Positions 1 to 11,302 are shown, counted from the first letter of the stretch. The stretch: 64,000 nucleotides of DNA from Bufo bufo (GCF_905171765.1 NC_053397.1:114283295-114347294), one strand, 5' to 3'. Program-made: numbers and translations. Notes: generated by a model not told the origin, from the sequence alone.

Positions 1-1945
1 CCACATGTGTGACACTTTTTTGCAGCCTAGGTGGGCAAAGGGGCCCATATTCCAAAGAGCACCTTTAGGATTTCACAGGTCATTTACCTACTTACCACAC
101 ATTAGGGCCCCTGGAAAATGCCAGGGCAGTATAACTACCCCACAAGTGACCCCATTTTGGAAAGAAGACACCCCAAGGTATTCCGTGAGGGGCATGGCGA
201 GTTCCTAGAATTTTTTATTTTTTGTCACAAGTTAGTGGAAAATGCTTATTTTTTTTTTTTTTTTTTTTTTCATACAAAGTCTCATATTCCACTAACTTGT
301 GACAAAAAATAAAAACTTCCATGAACTCACTTTGCCCATCAGCGAATACCTTGGGGTCTCTTCTTTCCAAAATGGGGTCACTTGTGGGGTAGTTATACTG
401 CCCTGGCATTCTAGGGGCCCAAATGTGTGGTAAGGAGTTTGAAATCAAATTCTGTAAAAAATGACCTGTGAAATCCGAAAGGTGCTCTTTTGAATATGGG
501 CCCCTTTGCCCACCTCGGCTGCAAAAAAGTGTCACACATCTGGTATCTCCGTAATCGGGAGAAGTTGGGGAATGTGTTTTGGGGTGTCATTTTACATATA
601 CCCATGCTGGGTGAGAGAAATATCTTGGCAAAAGACAACTTTTCCCATTTTTTTATACAAAGTTGGCATTTGACCAAGATATTTATCTCACCCAGCATGG
701 GTATATGTAAAAAGACACCCCAAAACACATTCCTCAACTTCTCCTGAATACAGAGATACCAGATGTGTGACACTTTTTTGCAGCCTAGGTGGGCAAAGGG
801 GCCCACATTCCAAAGAGCACCTTTCGGATTTCACAGGTCATTTACCTACTTACCACACATTTGGGCCCCTAGAATGCCAGGGCAGTATAACTACCCCACA
901 AGTGACCCCATTTTGGAAAGAAGAGACCCCAAGGTATTCGCTGATGGGCATAGTGAGTTCATGGAAGTTTTTATTTTTTGTCACAAGTTTGTGGAATATG
1001 AGACTTTGTATGAAAAAAAAAAAAAAAAAAAAAAAATCATCATTTTCCACTAACTTGTGACAAAAAATAAAAAATTCTAGGAACTCGCCATGCCCCTCAC
1101 GGAATACCTTGGGGTGTCTTCTTTCCAAAATGGGGTCACTTGTGGGGTAGTTATACTGCCCTGGTATTCTAGGGGCCCAAATGTGTGGTAAGGAGTTTGA
1201 AATCAAATTCAGGAAAAAATGAGGAGTGAAATCCGAAAGGTGCTCTTTGGAATATGGGCCCCTTTGCCCACCTAGGCTGCAAAAAAGTGTCACACATCTG
1301 GTATCCCCGTACTCAGGAGAAGTTGAGGAATGTGTTTTGGGGTGTCTTTTTACATATACCCATGCTGGGTGAGATAAATATCTTGGTCAAATGACAACTT
1401 TGTATAAAAAAATGGGAAAAGTTGTCTTTTGCCAAGATATTTCTCTCACCCAGCATGGGTATATATAAAATGACACCCCAAAACACATTCCCCACCTTCT
1501 CCTGAGTACGGAGATACCAGATGTGTGACACTTTTTTGCAGCCTAGGTGGGCAAAGGGGCCCATATTCCAAAGAGCACCTTTCGGATTTCACAGGTCATT
1601 TTTTACAGAATTTGATTTCAAACTCCTTACCACACATTTGGGCCCCTAGAATGCCAGGGCAGTATAACTACCCCACAAGTGACCCCATTTTGGAAAGAAG
1701 AGACCCCAAGGTATTCGCTGATGGGCATAGTGAGTTCATAGAAGTTTTTATTTTTTGTCACAAGTTAGTGGAATATGAGACTTTGTAAGGAAAAAAAAAA
1801 AAAAAAAAAAAATCATCATTTTCCGCTAACTTGTGACAAAAAATAAAAAGTTCTATGAACTCACTATGCCCATCAGCGAATACCTTAGGGTGTGTACTTT
1901 TAGAAATGGGGTCATTTGTGGGGTGTTTGTACTGTCTGGGCATTG
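1..1945. repeat. 758-bp tandem array of nested palindromes
   Basis: The same block (starting GTGTGACAC) recurs at 7, 765 and 1523, an exact 758-bp period seen twice. Each period holds two palindromes: a large one whose arms flank a poly-T or poly-A axis (near 260, 1025 and 1800) and a smaller one with its axis near 648 and 1400. Reading frames here appear on both strands with the same peptides and are by-products of the repeat, not genes. The third copy is incomplete and diverges after about 1945. Confidence 0.9.
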
Positions 1946-2413
1946 TAGAACCTCAGGAAACATGACAGGTGCTCAGAAAGTCAGAGCTGCTTCAAAAAGC
2001 GGAAATTCACATTTTTGTACCATAGTTTGTAAACGCTATAACTTTTACCCAAACCATTTTTTTTTTACCCAAACATTTTTTTTTTATCAAAGACATGTAG
2101 AACTATAAATTTAGAGCAAAATTTCTATATGGATGTCGTTTTTTTTGCAAAATTTTACAACTGAAAGTGAAAAATGTCATTTTTTTGCAAAAAAATCGTT
2201 AAATTTCGATTAATAACAAAAAAAGTAAAAATGTCAGCAGCAATGAAATACCACCAAATGAAAGCTCTATTAGTGAGAAGAAAAGGAGGTAAAATTCATT
2301 TGGGTGGTAAGTTGCATGACCGAGCAATAAACGGTGAAAGTAGTGTAGGTCAGAAGTGTAAAAAGTGGCCTGGTCTTTCAGGGTGTTTAAGCACTGGGGG
2401 CTGAGGTGGTTAA
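1..2413 (-). mobile_element. TTAA-flanked non-autonomous DNA transposon, end only
   Basis: The right end reads CTGAGGTGG followed by TTAA at 2410-2413. The inverted form of this terminus (TTAACCACCTCAGCCCC) recurs at 37108, which marks it as a real element end. TTAA target sites are used by piggyBac and Kolobok transposons, and I cannot decide between them. No transposase is visible. Positions 1946-2413 are an AT-rich single-copy segment between the palindromic array and the terminus. The other end lies left of the window. Confidence 0.6.
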
Positions 2414-2631
2414 ACTTGAATTTAACACTTGCAGATCAAGAAAATAATTTTTTTGGGCAAAAAAGTGTGTTTTTAGAACCCCAGAAAATGATGGCTGTAT
2501 TTCTAGCTTAATTTGCACACTGACTAATCCATATGTTGTATATTGCCAAAATAAATTTGATTTTCAATGTCCTAAAAACTCAGATGCAGTGCTGGTGCAC
2601 TGAGCTTGCATAAAATGGCCGCCGCCACCGC
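2414..2631. other. Unassigned spacer left of hAT1
   Basis: An AT-rich, then GC-rich stretch with no gene or repeat that I recognise. It is the left flank of hAT1, and its continuation is at 21080 on the other side of that insertion. It may therefore be the interior of the older hAT element whose right end lies at 21541. Confidence 0.4.
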
Positions 2632-3071
2632 CCACCTAATAGAGATGTACCGAACTATTCGCCGGCGAACAGTTCCCGGCGAACATTTCTTGTTCGCGTT
2701 CGCCGCGGCGGGCGAACATATGCGATGTTCGGTCCGCCCCCTATTCATCATCATTGAGTAAACTTTGACCCTGTACCTCACAGTCAGCAGACACATTCCA
2801 GGCAATCAGCAGCATACCCTCCCTCCCAGACCCTCCCACCTCCTGGACAGCATCCATTTTAGATTCATTTGGAAGCTGCAGTCTTAGTGAGAGGACGGAC
2901 AGTGTAGCTGCTGCTGATTTAATAGGGAAATCGATAGCTAGGCCAGTCTATTCAGTGTCCACTCCAGTCCTGAAAAACTCATCTGATCTCTGCTGTAAGG
3001 ACAGCGTCCTGACAGCACCCCAAAAAGCCCTTTTTAGGGCTAGTACATCAGTCTGCTTTTCTTTTTTTTTT

Positions 3072-3616
3072 TCTCTGTAATCTAATTGCAGTTGCCTGCC
3101 AGCGTGTGTGTCAGGCTCACAGTGTATACTGTGCCCACTTGCCCAGTGCTCATATCTGGTGTCACAGTAGCTTGCATAAAAAAAAAAAAAAAACAATTTT
3201 GACTGTTATATAATTGCAGTTAGTTGTCTGCAAGCGTGTGTGTCAGGCCTACAGCGTCTACTCTGCCAACTACTGCCAGTGCCACCAGTGCCACTCATAT
3301 CTGGTGTCACAGTAGCTTGCATTTAACAAAAACAACAACAATTTTGACTGTTATATAATTGCAGTTAGTTGCCTGCAAGCGTGTGTGTCAGGCCTACAGC
3401 GTGTACTGTGCCAACTACTGCCAGTGCACAGTACCACCAGTGCCACTCATATCTGGTGTCACAGTAGCTTGCATTTAAAAAAACAACAACAATTTTGACT
3501 GTAATATAATTGCAGTTAGTTGTCTGCGAGAGTGTGTGTCAGGCCTACAGCGTCTACTCTGCCAACTACTGCCAGTGCACAGTGCCACTCATATCTGGTG
3601 TCACAGTAGCTTGCAC
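3072..3616 (+). repeat. hAT1 5' subterminal tandem repeats (four of about 145 bp)
   Basis: Four imperfect copies carry a segment with GCGTGTGTGTCAGGC and end in CTCATATCTGGTGTCACAG followed by TAGCTTGCA (ends at about 3176, 3321, 3473 and 3615). They lie just upstream of the first hAT1 coding sequence. A closely related 31-bp segment occurs at the far end of the element (19744-19774 and 19925-19955), so these may be transposase-binding repeats. Confidence 0.8.
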
Positions 3617-3646
3617 GCATAGTACATCTAAACTAATCTAAAAAAA

Positions 3647-4048
3647 ATGACAGGCAGAGGCAGGCCACCCCGCAGGGGCCATCGTGGTCGTGGTGCTGTG
3701 TTTCCCTTTGCCCCTAGAATAATGCCCAGTGTTCAGAGGCCACGTACCCTGAACTCGAAAAGTTCTGAGGACATAGTTGACTGGCTAACACAGGACACCC
3801 AATCTTCTATAGCTTCCGCTCAGAACCTTGACGCGCCATCCTCCTCCAGGTCAGCTTCGGGCACCTCTCAAGTTACCACTCGCCCGCCTGCCGCCACCAC
3901 CAACATTAGCACCACAGCTGCTTCACTTGATCTGTCAGAGGAGTTATTTACACATCAGTTGGAAGAAATGAGTGATGCGCAACCATTATTGGGATATATG
4001 GGATATGTCTCAGTCAGGCAGCATTACACACATGGACGTATGGTGTGA
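3647..4048 (+). pseudogene. hAT1 transposase, N-terminal low-complexity part
   Basis: The frame opens with ATG at 3647 and encodes a basic start rich in Arg and Gly (GRGRPPRRGHRGRG), then a Ser/Thr/Pro-rich, probably disordered stretch. It ends in a different frame from the BED-finger segment that overlaps it (from 3972), so a frameshift in about 3970-4045 separates them. It starts directly after the subterminal repeats, which fits the natural start of the hAT1 protein. The function of this N-terminal part is unknown. Confidence 0.6.
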
Positions 4049-4517
4049 TGATGATAATGATGTTGTACCCGCTGCTGCTTCCTTTGGTGAGTTGTCAGAT
4101 ACAAGTGAAGCGGTTGATGATGACGATGTGTCCGTGGATGTCACGTGGGTGCCCGCTCGAAGAGAAGAAGAACAGGGGGAAAGTTCAGATGGGGAGACAG
4201 AGAGGAGGAGGAGACGAGTTGGAAACAGGGGGAGGTCGTCGCAAGGAGCTAGTGGCACAGTCAGACAGCATGTATCGCACCCGGGGTTAGCCAGACAGCA
4301 CGCCAATCAACGCATGCTGTTGCCACCACCAGAATGCCGTCATTGCAAAGCTCAGCAGTGTGGCATTTTTTTTTTTTGTGTGTCTGCCTCTGATAGCAGC
4401 GATGCCATTTGCAACCTGTGCCAAAAGAAACTGAGTCATGGGAAGTCCAACACCCACCTAGGTACAACTGCTTTGCGAAGGCACATGATCTCACATCATA
4501 AACGCCTATTGGATTAA
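3972..4517 (+). pseudogene. hAT1 transposase, BED zinc-finger part
   Basis: After an acidic and Arg-rich region comes a zinc-binding pattern near the C-terminus: CNLC, then about 20 residues, then HMISHH. This is the layout of a BED finger, the DNA-binding module of many hAT transposases, expected to recognise the element's terminal or subterminal DNA in the nucleus. A poly-T run at 4367-4376 encodes several Phe inside the finger region and may mark an indel. The frame stops at 4517, and coding resemblance continues at once in another frame at 4521, so this is a broken part of one gene. Confidence 0.75.
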
Positions 4518-4520
4518 CAC

Positions 4521-4835
4521 ATGATGACGAGTACAAGCAGAACACAAACTCAAAGCCACCATCCTCCTCCTGGTCCAGCATCTTCAGCCACGTCAACCAC
4601 TGCTGTCCTCCTTGCCCCCTCTCAACCACCCGCCACTCGGCCTCTCGACTTGAGCAGTTCCTGCTCATCTGCCCACAGTCAGGTGTCTGTCAAGGACATG
4701 TTTGAGCGTAAGAAGCCAATGTCACAGAGTTACCCCCTTGCCTGGCGTCTGACAGCTGTCTTGTCGGAATTCTTAGCCCGCCAGCTTTTACCATACAAGC
4801 TGGTGGAGTCTGAGGCCTTCAAAAAGCTTTTGTAG
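4521..4835 (+). pseudogene. hAT1 transposase, linker part
   Basis: It starts with a Ser/Thr/Pro-rich linker and ends with a stretch that hAT proteins carry before the catalytic domain (YPLAWRLTAVLSEFLARQLL, then a block ending EAFKKLL). The stop at 4833-4835 follows a frameshift, because the expected continuation (VPGRNFFSQKAIPNLYSIVE) is readable in the next frame from about 4845. I see no independent function. Confidence 0.7.
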
Positions 4836-4844
4836 CTATTGGGA

Positions 4845-6100
4845 CACCGCAGTGGAAGGTACCCGGCCGAAATTTCTTTTCACAAAAGGCAATCCCCAAC
4901 CTGTACTCTATTGTGGAAAAGGAAATCATGGCATGTCTGGCACACAGTGTTGGGGCAAGGGTCCATCTGACCACTGATATCACGTACACTGCGCATTGGG
5001 TAAACCTGCTGAGGGCTGCCAAGCATGGAATGCGTGGCTCTGCAGAGGAGTTGGTGACACCGTCACGACTTGCAGGCAGGCCTGCTGCCACCTCCTCTAC
5101 TCCTCCTACTCCATCCTCTTCGCTAACCTCCTTGGCTGAGTCCTCTTCTGCTGCTGCGTCTTGCTCCACATCAACTGCACACCCCCAGCTCCCCAGGGGC
5201 TATTCCACATCCCGGATACGACAGTGTCACGCCGTCTTGGGGTTGACTTGCCTGAAAGCAGAGAGCCACACCGGACCAGCACTCCTGTCCGCCCTGAACG
5301 CACAGGTGGATCAGTGGCTGACTCCGCACCAACTGGAGATCGGCAAAGTGGTGTGTGACAACGGAAGCAATTTGTTGGCGGCATTGAATTTGGGCAAGTT
5401 GACACATGTGCCGTGCATAGCACATGTGTGTAATCTGATCGTACAACGCTTTGTGCATAAGTACCCAGGCTTACAGGACGTCCTCAAGCAGGCCAGGAAG
5501 GTGTGTGGCCATTTCAGGCGTTCCTACACAGCCATGGCGCACTTTTTAGATATTCAGCGGCGAAACAACATGCCAGTGAGGCGCTTGATTTGCGACAGCC
5601 CGACACGTTGGAATTCAACACTCCTAATGTTCGACCGCCTGCTCCAACAAGAAAAAGCCGTCAATGAGTATTTGTATGACCGGGGTGCTAGGACAGCCTC
5701 TGCGGAGCTGGGAATTTTTTTTCCACGTTACTGGACGCTCATGCGCAATGCCTGTAGGCTCATGCGTCCTTTTGAGGAGGTGACAAACCTAGTCAGTCGC
5801 ACTGAAGGCACCATCAGCGACATCATTCCATTTGTTTTCTGCATGGAGCGTGCCCTGCGAAGAGTGCTGGATCAGGCCGTAGATGAGCGTGAAGAGGAAG
5901 AGGAAGAGTTGTGGTCACCATCACCACCAGAAACAGCCTTATCAGCATCGCTTGCTGGACCTGCGGCAACGCTGGAAGAGGAGTCAGAGGAGGAATGTGG
6001 CTTTGAGGAGGAGGAAGACCAACCACAGCAGGCATCCCAGGGTGCTCATTGTCACCTATCTGGTACCCGTGGTGTTGTACATGGCAGGGGGGGAAGAACA
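4845..6100 (+). pseudogene. hAT1 transposase, catalytic core
   Basis: An RNase H-like hAT core. The first catalytic Asp is in HLTTDITYTA and the second in VVCDNGSN. The hAT signature TRWNST follows (in DSPTRWNSTLLMFDRLL). The third acidic residue (Glu) is in the separated C-terminal part at 13172-13399. After the core comes a long Glu-rich loop. The frame is cut at about 6100 by the Penelope-like insertion and resumes at 12643. Long hydrophilic additions between the catalytic blocks are usual in this hAT group. The gene cannot make transposase because of the upstream frameshifts and the insertions. Confidence 0.85.
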
Positions 6101-6704
6101 CTTAGACCAACCTATAAGAAAAAACTCACATATAATGTGTAGATAACACTGGGGTCTAGTATAATATACTGAGCCAACCCAAAAAACAAAACCAATAACC
6201 CCAAAGAAAAGTGGGAGACACACATATAAAATATATGTAATTTATTAAGACATGATCAAATAACAAACAATTATGAGACATAAGGCACAAGTGTACAGGA
6301 GGGGGGGGAGACCTCATGTAAGGAGGTCAGATACAACCTCTCTCCCAAACACCCAGCTGGCAGGGAAAAAAGTGGTCACAGTCCTAGGTATACATCAGCA
6401 TGAAAATTGTGAGAACTGTAGGTTCACTCAAAGTAACATGTACTGGTATGTATGATGCATGCACAGAAAGATAAATGAAAAAATGTACAAATAGCACAAG
6501 GCAAACTAGCCCACCCAAAGACCTGGGATGGCCGCATAAGGTATGCACATAGCCATTGAACTGTAAAATACAGACAGAGGCAAGTGTGCCAAGTGCAGAT
6601 GGTAATAGAAATATAAAAAGAAATGTAACAACTAACTGAGCAAAACAACAAAACATGTATTACCCATGATATGCTGGACCCAGAGCGTGTGACCAAAAGC
6701 TGCA

Positions 6705-6740
6705 CCTCGACGTACGTTTCACCTGGAGAGGCTTCGTCAG
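6705..6740 (-). ncRNA. Hammerhead-like motif, left arm
   Basis: On the minus strand the order is CTGACGA, an extra A, stem GCCT / loop CTCC / AGGT, GAAA, then CGTACGTC. CTGANGA and GAAA are the two conserved boxes of the hammerhead ribozyme core, separated by stem II and followed by a short stem III and a GTC cleavage triplet. Stem I is not evident and the extra A is atypical, so self-cleavage is unproven. Confidence 0.4.
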
Positions 6741-7149
6741 GAGGTAAAGTAACAAACTGAGTTCGTCCTTAAATGGTGTGGTCCACAGCTGGCAGCTGAT
6801 TAGCGGATCCGCCCAGTGTTGCAGGGATGACAGCATAAAGACGCGCCACCCAGCTTGCAGAGCAAGGCGAGGCACGCCCACCGCGTCACATGACCAGACC
6901 AGGAGGAGGGAGGGAGCCGCATCTGACATCATGCAGCCACACCTCCCAGCCCCGGGTCCGATCACATCCGGTCCCCATAAATATGCCCCTTTTATATTGC
7001 TGTAGCACAAAAAAACAACTGTACAGTATAATATTGTAACTTTATAAAAATGGATCCATGGATCCAAAAGTCATAATAGAAACCTATGCCATCAGTGAGA
7101 ACATGACCCTAGACCAAAAAAATGATGAATACAAAAAATATATATATTA

Positions 7150-7489
7150 TTATGGGAGAGGCTTAGGCTATGATGAGGGGGAAGCGCTTCCCCTGACCTA
7201 AACTGGCTGTGTTGCGCCGGGAGCCAGGGGCGAGGGTAAGCCTAGCAGTGGGCGTACCCTAAAGGGAGTGTTTGAGAACAGGGGGGGGTGGGTATGAACA
7301 GAAGCGCCCTGAGGAGCTGGGGGCTGGAGCTTAAGAAGGTAAGATGCCCCTCCCACAAATTCAGGCTCACTTTTCAGCCTTCCACTTATGGGAGAGGCTT
7401 AGGCTATGATGAGGGGGAAGCGCTTCCCCTGACCTAAACTGGCTGTGTTGTGCCGGGAGCCAGGGGCGAGGGTAAGCCTAGCAGTGGGC
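7150..7489 (-). repeat. Ngaro-1 3' split repeats B2, A2, B1
   Basis: B2 (7150-7253) and B1 (7386-7489) both start TTATGGGAGAGG on the plus strand and are 104 bp each. A2 (7293-7385) lies between them and matches A1 at 10542-10634, both 93 bp. These repeats regenerate a full template during the circular-intermediate replication proposed for this class. Confidence 0.85.
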
Positions 7490-7537
7490 AAAAATAGACG
7501 AGGAGAGCAGAGTAGTGTCCAAAACATTTAATTTCTC

Positions 7538-8474
7538 TCAGAGAGCAAGGTTACAGAAAGCCTGGGAAAGCTCTACATTTAGGTTCGGGATGTACCTCAT
7601 GAAGCAAGAAGAACACCAGCGACCCATGCATTTGATCACGTGCGCCGGGACCCCCTTTTTCATGCTGAGGACGCGGCCCCGGAGCGAGTGTCCTGTGATG
7701 GCCAGCGGGTTGTGACCGAGACCTGAAGCCAGCGTTCTGATGTGGGACACAAACTGGATCGAAGTCCTGAAACTCCCACGCCACGGAAGCAGCGGGCCAT
7801 CTAGGGGGGCATCTGGCAACAGGGCTACCAATCGCCGGAGGACCATGACCGGGCACCAATCATTCGAAGTTTTGGAGAACCCGACCTCCGAGGGAGGCCC
7901 AAGCCGATTGGATTTTGTGGAAGGGAGCCAGAGGACAAAGGGGTCATGGACCCAGGACAATTGCCGCACCTGCAATCCCTGACGTTTAGGGGAGGTGCTG
8001 GTGAACTCACCTGGCCTAAGGAACCCATAAACCCGAGGTACAAGGATGCCTTAATAACCAAACTAGGGGAATGCCCAAAAGAATGTCCATCCAGCGTGGA
8101 CGAAAATCTCCTAAACATCTCGCCGGAGACAGGCTGTCTACGGCCGGTAGGGGCATCCCCGCACTTCTGGATCCCCCAAGGGCCGCCTTGACTGTCTGCA
8201 CTGAAGAAAAGGAACCTCCATTTGGATTATGAAGCATGGCGCAGTGCTGTATCCCCGCTAGGTACAGCCTGATGGTGTTAAATGACAGCCTGAGATTGCG
8301 GTGACAGTGGGCTATGAACGCCAGGGTGTAGGAGACATCGTCCAAGCCACCTTGCGAGTGGGACCTGGAAAAAACTTCGTAAACCTTGACACCGGCTTGG
8401 TAGTTTCCTGATGGTATGGGAAAAACCCTGAGCATTTTCAGGCAAATATATTGGATCCTGAGCGATTCAGGCAA
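7538..8474 (-). pseudogene. Ngaro-1 tyrosine recombinase
   Basis: There are two frames. The 8474-8016 part holds the N-terminal, DNA-binding-like half (NTIRLYLAGIQH, also seen in Ngaro-2 as NTIKLYLTGIQH). The 7975-7538 part holds the catalytic end, with HSLRGR in place of the usual HSFRxG, then GRW and the Tyr-containing CFMRYI. The catalytic His, Arg, Trp and Tyr are visible. At least one frameshift between 8016 and 7975 breaks the gene. The family integrates circular DNA without staggered target duplication, and no clear duplication is seen around the element. Confidence 0.75.
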
Positions 8475-9760
8475 CTGCGTACACCCTGTGGGAAATAAGA
8501 CCTGAGCGATTCAGGCAAATACGTACAACCTGTGGGAAATAAGACCTGAGCGATTCAGGGAAATACGTGACCTGAGAGAATCAGGAAAATACATACAACC
8601 TGGAAATACAGTCAACCTGAAGAGACAGAAAAAAACAAACCTGCGCGATTCGGGGAAATACATAACCCTGAGCGATCCAGGAAAATACATGGCCCGAGCG
8701 ATTCAGGGAAATACATAAACCCGAGCGACTCAGGGAAATACATAACCCGAGCGATTCAGGGAACTGAGACCTGGGTGAATCGTGGAAATACGTGAAAATT
8801 TTAGCTAATCAGGGAAATATATGAAACCCGATTCAGGAAAATACACCCCGAGATATTCAGGAGAGTACACATACATATATTTCCCTCTCTCTTTTTTTTT
8901 CCTTTTTTCTTTTCCTTTTCCTTTTGAGCAGTGGCCGAGTGACCGGCGAGAGTGGAAAGGAAACAGGAATGACCATGGTATAGAAAGGATCGCAACCTAC
9001 CCGAATCGACGGACAGCGCTGCCAACTCTCCGGCGAAACTGAAGACCTAGGGATGGAGGCTCGTGATGAATAAAGGAAGGCTCCGAGCTGCGGAGGAGCG
9101 TAAAGCCGCCACTCGGTTGGACCTTACCTGAACCGTGGAGTGACCGGACACGGAGGAGCCCTGCGACACAATTGAGGATGGCTCGAAATTCCGTGGCCTG
9201 AGGCCCTGCTTACATGACAATAAGCTTGCGTTGGTACGAGACCCGGAGAGAGGTGCGATCTGGTGGCACTGGGATGAAGCGACGGAGAACCAGGATGCAG
9301 CCTGGGCGCCATGGCCAACTGCTGGGTGACCCTGAACTGCCAGAATCAGGGCCCGAAGTCGCGCTGCATGCAACGAGACCTGCGGGAAACAGGAATCCAG
9401 ACATGCAGGACACGAACCGGGTAACCGGGAACCAGCCGGACCCTGCTGAAAACCCCTGAGCGTTCCAGGCAGATGCATGGAACCTGAGCGATTCAGGCAA
9501 ATACATTGGTTCAGGCAACATGGAGTCTTGAGCGATTCAGGCGATTACATACGCCTTTCGTGAAGATGACGGACCCTGGGTGCATCGGGCATTACCTTGG
9601 ACCTGGGTGGACCTGGCCACTACCTACCCACTGAGAGACCAGGGAAAAATACAGAAGCCTGAGCAATTCAGGCCAATACTTAAACCTGATTCAGGGGAAT
9701 ACATAACCAGACTGTTCCAGGAAAAATATGCAATAACTATATGTGACCAGAACGTAGTAC
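8440..9760. repeat. Ngaro-1 hairpin repeats, A-type (CCTGA...TCAGG)
   Basis: Many copies of CCTGAGCGATTCAGG and variants, spaced by GNAAATACATA-like words, mainly 8440-8870 and 9455-9740. Each is a 5-bp stem with a loop of about 5 bases (GCGAT). Variants such as CCCGAGCGATTCAGGG and CCTGAGAGAATCAGG keep the stem. The middle part (8900-9450) is mostly non-repetitive and holds no recognisable gene. Confidence 0.8.
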
Positions 9761-9944
9761 GACCAGTGTCTACGAGAAGGCTTGTGTCGGTCTGGGTACG
9801 TACCTGGGCTTAGAGGCTATTACCTGTACCGATGTCTTGGGTCACCTGACCTTGGTCCAAAATGTCGTACCAGTGAACGGTCAGAACACGTTCCTGAGAG
9901 GGCAAATCCATAAAGTTCAGAAAGAAAAGAGAACATAACTGGGG

Positions 9945-10415
9945 AGGATGACAGGCCTGGGCGAACCAGGAGACAGAAGTAGGTGTGAGCCTGGGTGAAC
10001 CAGGAGACAGAGGTAGTTGCGTGCCTGGGCGATCCAGGAGGCAGAGGTAGGTATGAGCCTGGCGAACCAGGAGACAGAGGTAGGTGCGTGCCTGGGCGAT
10101 CCAGGAGGCAGAGGTAGGTGTGAGCCTGGGCGAACCAGGAGACAGAGGTAGTTGCGTGCCTGGGCGATCCAGGAGGCAGAGGTAGGTATGAGCCTGGGCG
10201 AACCAGGAGACAGATGTAGGTATGAGCCTGGGCGAACCAGGAGACAGAGGTAGGTATGAGCCTGGGTGAACCAGGAGACAGAGGTAGGTGCGAGCCTGGG
10301 CGATCCAGGAGGCAGAGGTAGAGGTAGGTATGAGCCTGGCAAACCAGGAGACAGACATAGGTGCGAGCCTGGGCGATCCAGGAGGCAGAGGTAGGTATGA
10401 GCCTGGGTGACACGA
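9945..10415. repeat. Ngaro-1 hairpin repeats, G-type (CCTGG...CCAGG)
   Basis: About 13 tandem units of about 34 bp, each with CCTGGGCGAACCAGG or CCTGGGCGATCCAGG followed by AGRCAGAGGTAGGT. The stem-closing pair is G:C here where the A-type array has A:T, while the GCGA-type loop is kept. Open frames in all three minus-strand phases across this array are by-products of the repeat. Confidence 0.85.
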
Positions 10416-10541
10416 AGTTTGGCACAGAATTTACCTCTCCAGAAGACGTGAACGGCAGTGTAGGAAACGAAACGAAGCAGATGAAAGCAACTCACGACGT
10501 GCATGGATGCAGTACTAGAGAAAGCGACTCCTTATCCAGCA

Positions 10542-10634
10542 TATGAACAGAAGCGCCCTAAGGAGCTGGGGGCTGGAGCTTAAGAAGGTAAGACGCCCCT
10601 CCCACAAATTCAGGCTGACTTTTCAGCCTTCCAC
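10542..10634 (-). repeat. Ngaro-1 5' split repeat A1
   Basis: A 93-bp direct copy of 7293-7385 with few differences (for example GTAAGACGCCCC against GTAAGATGCCCC). It marks the 5' end of Ngaro-1 on the minus strand and is followed by an AT dinucleotide run at 10635-10657. Confidence 0.85.
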
Positions 10635-11266
10635 ATATATATATATATATATATATAATCAATCCGCAGTGAACATATTCATGTGATTTTTTTATAAAGT
10701 TACAATATTATACTGTACAGTTGTTTTTTTGTGCTACAGCAATATAAAAGGGGCATATTTATGGGGCTGTGTATATATCGCTAATGGTGAAGGCTATGGG
10801 GGGCTTTATACTATGCTGCTCTGTCTGTATATATTACCCTGATATGCTGTACGATTGAGCTGACTATTGGTAATTTTGATCGTTGTGCCCCCCATATATT
10901 GTCCTTCATATGTGGTTATCTTTCCACTGTCCTCTATATATTGTCTCCACCTGGCATATGCGCATCGCTCTGGTGCGCTGTCTGGCTGACGCTCCTATAC
11001 CTGGCTGTCTCAGGGCCGGCCGACGTGCGCCTGCGTGTCATGTGATCGGACCCGGGGCGGGGAGGTGTGGCTGCATGATGTCAGATGCGGCTCCCTCCCT
11101 CCTCCTGGTCTGGTCATGTGACGCGGTGGGCGTGCCTCGCCTTGCTCTGCAAGCTGGGTGGCGCGTCTTTATGCTGTCATCCCTGCAACACTGGGCGGAT
11201 CCGCTAATCAGCTGCCAGCTGTGGACCACACCATTTAAGGACGAACTCAGTTTGTTACTTTACCTC

Positions 11267-11302
11267 CTGACGAAGCCTCTCCAGGTGAAACGTACGTCGA
11301 GG
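11267..11302 (+). ncRNA. Hammerhead-like motif, right arm
   Basis: The inverted copy of the motif at 6705-6740, with identical boxes: CTGACGA, A, GCCT-CTCC-AGGT, GAAA, CGTACGTC. It lies about 400 bp upstream of the CR1 insertion in the right arm. Confidence 0.4.

Larger units (their letters stand above)
7150..10634 (-). mobile_element. Ngaro-1, recombinase-only Ngaro-type retroelement
   Basis: Split direct repeats define it. Read on the minus strand the order is A1 (10634-10542, 93 bp), internal DNA, B1 (7489-7386, 104 bp), A2 (7385-7293, 93 bp), B2 (7253-7150, 104 bp). This A1-B1-A2-B2 order is diagnostic for Ngaro/PAT-type tyrosine-recombinase retrotransposons. Only a degraded recombinase is recognisable; no reverse transcriptase or RNase H is present, so it must have been mobilised in trans or suffered a large deletion. 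The interior upstream of the recombinase is filled with short hairpin repeats. It lies inside the Penelope-like block. Confidence 0.8.

Noticed and set aside
1..1945. LTR-like direct repeats at 7, 765 and 1523
   Set aside because: No TG...CA ends, primer site or coding region; internal palindromes fit a MITE-type array better.
9047..9478. 143-residue minus frame as a possible Ngaro-1 Gag
   Set aside because: No Cys/His cluster and no resemblance to the Ngaro-2 Gag; overlapping frames are equally long.
9810..10504. Pro/Ser/Leu-rich repeat proteins of 182-201 residues on the minus strand
   Set aside because: Same array readable in three phases; explained by the 34-bp hairpin repeat without stops.
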